Origin: Pseudomonadota bacterium
GTDB taxonomy: Bacteria; Pseudomonadota; Gammaproteobacteria; Acidithiobacillales; Acidithiobacillaceae
NCBI GenBank assembly: GCA_021839095.1
Contig: JAKCBU010000061.1
Coordinates: forward strand, 1 to 6,763
Reading direction: 5' to 3'
DNA length: 6,763 nucleotides
Shown here: positions 4,322 to 6,763 of the stretch, one piece after another
How the letters are laid out: each line of letters starts with the position of its first letter
Numbering within the stretch: position 1 is the first letter of the stretch
Program-made: the position numbers and the translations under genes
The notes under the pieces: model-generated
What the model was told of the DNA's origin: nothing
The model's database searches: none
The model's input: only the letters and a program-made list of their open reading frames with translations

Positions 4322-6613
4322 TCAATACTCCCGGCGCACAGTCAGCATCCCTTGCGCGGGTGGTTTGACCGCGCAGCGTTCCAGCAGATATTCAGGCAGG
4401 ACCGGAATCTGGCAGATATCGATATCCAATGCTTGTTGAATGGCATTGACGACAGCCGGGGCGGGGCCGTCCATGGGCAATTCGCCCACGCCCTTCGCCC
4501 CTTTGGGGCCCGCCCCTAGTCCGCCTTCCAGCAACACCACATGGATATCTCCCAAATCCGCGCTGGTCGGAATGATGTAGTTGGTCAGGCGATCGTTGGC
4601 CATCACCCCGCGCGCATTCCAGAGCACCTCCTCATAGAGCGCGAAACCCAGGCCCTGAGCCACGCCGCCTTCAATCTGACCCTGCACGATCACCGGATGC
4701 ACCGCCTTACCGATTTCCTGGACCGCGGTGAAATCGAGCACGCGCGTTTCCAGGGTCAACACATCCACTTCCACTGCGGCAATGTAAGTCGCCCAGGCAT
4801 AACTCGCGTAAGCCCGCCCCCAAAAAGTCTGCTCATCCCAAAGCATACCCGCTGGAGGGTGGTAGTGCGCGGTCACCAGTGCATCACCCTTGGCTGCGTG
4901 GAGCCGGCCACAGGCCGCCGCAAAGTCCTGTGCATCATAGGACGCGGGTAAATCCGCCGCTTCCCGCAGCCGCCGCAACAACCGCTCCGCAGCCTTCTGG
5001 ATGAGGTCACCGACCACCATGCAGGTACGGGAAGCTACCGTCGGCCCGGAATTGGGCACTCTGGAGGTGTCCGTCTGCGCCAAATACACGCTGTCCATGG
5101 GCAGGCCCAGCGCTTCGGCAGCGATTTGCACCAGCGTGGTCGCCGCGCCCTGCCCCATTTCCGTATTGGAGCAAAGAATCTCGACATGGCCATGGGCAAG
5201 GACCTGGAGGGAAACCCGGGAGGCCAAATGCAGTTCGCCATTACCGGTGAACCCGGCACCATGCGCGAAAGTCGCCAGACCGATCCCCTTACGGGTCGGG
5301 TGCCCGGCGGCGTTCCAGGTCTTGTACTCCGCCAGCCGCTGGTGATAATGCGTTCGCTCCAGCGCCACATCGAGCGTTGCATGCGCGAAGCAATCAGCCC
5401 CCACCACCTCTCCGGTCGCGCTCACATCACCGCTCCGCAGCAGATTCTTTCTGCGTAGCTCGGCGGGGTCCATACCCAGTTTTTTCGCCAAACGATCCAT
5501 GGCGACTTCCATGGCAAAAATGCTTTGCGGTGCACCAAATCCGCGAAAGGCCCCAAAAGGGGGGTGATTGGTCGCGACCGCACGCCCCCTGACCCGGATA
5601 TTGGGGCACTTATAGGGCCCAGGGGCATGGATGACCCCCCGTGAGAGCACCACCGGACTCAACGTGCGATAAGCGCCGCCATCGATGGCGAAATCCATGT
5701 CGATAAACTGTAGTGCTCCGGCCTTGTTGGCTCCCAAACGGATCAGGGTGCGGGAAGGGTGGCGCTTCGGGGTCACCCGCAAATCCTCGCCCCGCGTATA
5801 GATAAGCTTTACCGGACGACCGCCCGCCTTGAGCGCCAGCAGGGCGGCATGGCAGGCAATCATCGAAGGATAATCCTCTTTGCCGCCAAAGGCCCCACCC
5901 GTGGTACTTTGCACTACCCGCAGGTGATTCTTATCCATCCCCAGGCACTGCACCAAGGCATCCAGCACGTAATAGGGGCATTGCAGGGAACCTTCTATCA
6001 AAATATCACCGTTCGCCTGCACGCGCGCCAACATGCCTTGCGGCTCGATATAGAGCTGTTCCTGAGCAGGCGTGCGCAGACACTCCTCGATGACCACTTC
6101 GGCGCGACGTTCGCCCTCCGCAAGATCACCGCGGTTCAGCAGATAATCCGTGTACAGATTTCCGGGAATTATCTCCCGCTCGGCTTGCAGGGCCTCGTCT
6201 ATGTCAAAGATCGGGGCCGGGTTCGGCTGTTCCACCAAGAAAACCCGCTTCAGCGCCGTCCCGAGCACTTCGCGGTCCGCGTGGGCCAGCAACACCACAG
6301 CTTCCCCGGCGTGACGGAATGTGCGCTCCACCAGGACGACCTGATCATTTTCCAGGAGTTTGACCGCGTTGACCCCCGGGATATCTTTCGCGGTGACGAT
6401 GACAAAATCCGACCAGTCCATGGCGGGATCGAAGATCACCTCCTGCAGGATTCCGCCGGCCATTGCAGTGCGTACCGTGGCCCCGAAAAGTCCTCCCGCG
6501 CAGGGCAGATCATCCACGTAGAGCGCCGATCCCGTTATTTTGGCAAAGCCATCGACGCGGGCTGGACTATCCGCGCGCTGATCACGTTGCGAAGGCGCGC
6601 CAGTCAAAGACAT
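4322..6613 (-). CDS. Molybdopterin-binding catalytic subunit of xanthine dehydrogenase-type hydroxylase
   Basis: A 763-residue large subunit, normal for the family, that hydroxylates a substrate carbon with oxygen from water at a molybdenum cofactor. The N-terminal a/b hammerhead domain begins at ARVDGFAKITGSALYVDDLP (18-37). Cofactor and active-site motifs follow: TTGGAFGGKED (237-247), GAFRGFGAPQ (354-363), TEMGQGAATT (484-493), GGVAQGLGFALYEE (649-662) and KGAKGVGELPMDGPAPAVVN (704-723). Aligned from memory with bovine xanthine oxidase, E246, R357 and E711 match Glu802, Arg880 and catalytic Glu1261. This is the xanthine-dehydrogenase pattern rather than the aldehyde oxidase one. The start is ATG 6613, with AGGGG at 6621-6625 spaced 7 bases. 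The same frame stays open to the window edge, but those 50 extra codons look unlike a real N-terminus. Xanthine, hypoxanthine, or a pyrimidine such as uracil or thymine are plausible substrates; context favours a pyrimidine. Confidence 0.93.
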   Translation of the reverse strand: MSLTGAPSQRDQRADSPARVDGFAKITGSALYVDDLPCAGGLFGATVRTAMAGGILQEVIFDPAMDWSDFVIVTAKDIPGVNAVKLLENDQVVLVERTFRHAGEAVVLLAHADREVLGTALKRVFLVEQPNPAPIFDIDEALQAEREIIPGNLYTDYLLNRGDLAEGERRAEVVIEECLRTPAQEQLYIEPQGMLARVQANGDILIEGSLQCPYYVLDALVQCLGMDKNHLRVVQSTTGGAFGGKEDYPSMIACHAALLALKAGGRPVKLIYTRGEDLRVTPKRHPSRTLIRLGANKAGALQFIDMDFAIDGGAYRTLSPVVLSRGVIHAPGPYKCPNIRVRGRAVATNHPPFGAFRGFGAPQSIFAMEVAMDRLAKKLGMDPAELRRKNLLRSGDVSATGEVVGADCFAHATLDVALERTHYHQRLAEYKTWNAAGHPTRKGIGLATFAHGAGFTGNGELHLASRVSLQVLAHGHVEILCSNTEMGQGAATTLVQIAAEALGLPMDSVYLAQTDTSRVPNSGPTVASRTCMVVGDLIQKAAERLLRRLREAADLPASYDAQDFAAACGRLHAAKGDALVTAHYHPPAGMLWDEQTFWGRAYASYAWATYIAAVEVDVLTLETRVLDFTAVQEIGKAVHPVIVQGQIEGGVAQGLGFALYEEVLWNARGVMANDRLTNYIIPTSADLGDIHVVLLEGGLGAGPKGAKGVGELPMDGPAPAVVNAIQQALDIDICQIPVLPEYLLERCAVKPPAQGMLTVRREY
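4328..4332 (-). promoter_or_regulatory. Shine-Dalgarno site of the [2Fe-2S]-subunit gene
   Basis: GGGAG on the minus strand, within the last codons of the molybdenum-subunit gene and 8 bases before ATG 4319. It decides against the TTG at 4325, which would have only 2 bases of spacing. Confidence 0.65.
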
Positions 6614-6674
6614 GGCGATACCCCTGGTTCCCGAAGCGGAACTTCGCCACCGGATGTCTTGATGATGCGAGCAC
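6614..6674 (-). other. Short gap upstream of the molybdenum-subunit gene
   Basis: These 61 bases lie between a possible upstream gene tail and the first hydroxylase gene. They hold the ribosome site at 6621-6625 and a small perfect inverted repeat, CGAAG / CTTCG with a 5-base loop, at 6632-6646. No convincing -35/-10 pair and no terminator with a U-run is visible. The operon promoter is therefore probably further upstream, outside the window. Confidence 0.4.
6621..6625 (-). promoter_or_regulatory. Shine-Dalgarno site of the molybdenum-subunit gene
   Basis: AGGGG on the minus strand, 7 bases before ATG 6613. It is a moderate match that supports this start over a longer reading of the same frame to 6763. 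Confidence 0.5.
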
Positions 6675-6761
6675 TCACGCCGGGGCCCGCAAAAGGTGTG
6701 CGATGACGGCCTTGGTGACGATAACCGCATTACGCTCGGCGAGAGCGCCAGCGTACAAGTC
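6675..6761 (-). CDS. Possible C-terminal tail of an upstream gene, unidentified
   Basis: A 28-codon open frame enters from the right edge and stops at TGA 6677-6675. It reads DLYAGALAERNAV followed by IVTKAVIAHLLRAPA. The composition (Ala/Leu/Val rich with Glu, Arg and Lys) looks like an amphipathic C-terminal helix of a real protein. The competing frame is rich in Ser, Arg, Cys and His. The family is not recognised with confidence. The ending loosely resembles the last helix of aspartate/ornithine carbamoyltransferase-like proteins, but 28 residues cannot decide. If real, it is the preceding gene of the same operon, 61 bases before the hydroxylase. Confidence 0.4.
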   Translation of the reverse strand, partial: DLYAGALAERNAVIVTKAVIAHLLRAPA

Positions 6762-6763
6762 AC

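Larger units (their letters stand above)
1..6613 (-). other. Candidate operon for oxidative N-heterocycle ring opening
   Basis: Seven genes on one strand with junctions of +2, -8, -4, +18, -4, -26 and -4 bases (negative means overlap). The order is molybdenum subunit, iron-sulfur subunit, FAD subunit, AllA-like protein, ring-opening amidohydrolase, XdhC, AtzG-like protein and AtzE-like amidase; the last two form one coupled pair and the amidase is incomplete. The spacing leaves no room for internal promoters of normal form or for terminators. Functions fall into oxidation plus maturation, ring opening, and ureido-acid breakdown. The operon may extend at both ends beyond the window. Confidence 0.75.

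Noticed and set aside
6632..6646. Small inverted repeat CGAAG-loop-CTTCG before the first hydroxylase gene as a terminator or operator
   Set aside because: The stem is only 5 bases with no following U-run and no known operator pattern. It could easily arise by chance.
5759..6706. Plus-strand open frame of 315 codons
   Set aside because: It is antisense to the molybdenum subunit, in the phase that commonly mirrors a coding frame. It has no motifs.
6614..6763. N-terminal extension of the molybdenum subunit to the window edge (50 more residues)
   Set aside because: The extension is rich in Ser, Arg, Cys and His, unlike the rest of the protein. Another frame there looks coding, and ATG 6613 has a suitably spaced ribosome site and gives the usual family length.

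Overview
This window is one tightly packed catabolic gene block, read entirely on the minus strand (right to left). It comes from a bacterium with GC-rich DNA, roughly 60% by eye. Gene content and codon use suit a proteobacterium, but the sequence alone does not fix the genus. All supported genes point the same way. Most junctions are 4-base ATGA overlaps or gaps of 2-18 bases, so the block is almost certainly co-transcribed. The long open frames on the plus strand are antisense shadows.

In transcription order: (i) 6675-6761, a possible C-terminal tail of an upstream gene cut by the window edge, unidentified; (ii) 4322-6613, 3861-4319 and 2996-3868, the molybdopterin, [2Fe-2S] and FAD subunits of a three-part xanthine dehydrogenase-type molybdenum hydroxylase; (iii) 2415-2999, a cupin-type protein of the ureidoglycolate lyase (AllA) family; (iv) 1311-2396, a ring-opening amidohydrolase of the cyanuric acid hydrolase/barbiturase family; (v) 331-1314, an XdhC-type molybdenum cofactor maturation chaperone; (vi) 156-356, a 66-residue AtzG-like (DUF4089) protein; (vii) 1-159, the first 53 residues of an AtzE-like amidase that runs off the left edge.

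Read together, the genes suggest a pathway for opening an N-heterocycle. The molybdenum hydroxylase, loaded with sulfurated cofactor by XdhC, would oxidise a ring. The barbiturase/cyanuric-acid-hydrolase homologue would then open the resulting cyclic imide. The AtzE/AtzG-like amidase and the AllA-like protein would break down the linear ureido product. The closest known logic is oxidative pyrimidine breakdown (uracil/thymine to barbiturate, then ureidomalonate, then malonate plus urea). The AtzE/AtzG pair instead recalls cyanuric acid breakdown, and the AllA homologue recalls purine/allantoin breakdown. The substrate is therefore unproven, and the unusual gene combination is the most interesting feature here. 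No RNA gene, insertion sequence, CRISPR array or convincing terminator was seen. The only non-coding gaps are the 61 bases at 6614-6674 and the 18 bases at 2397-2414.
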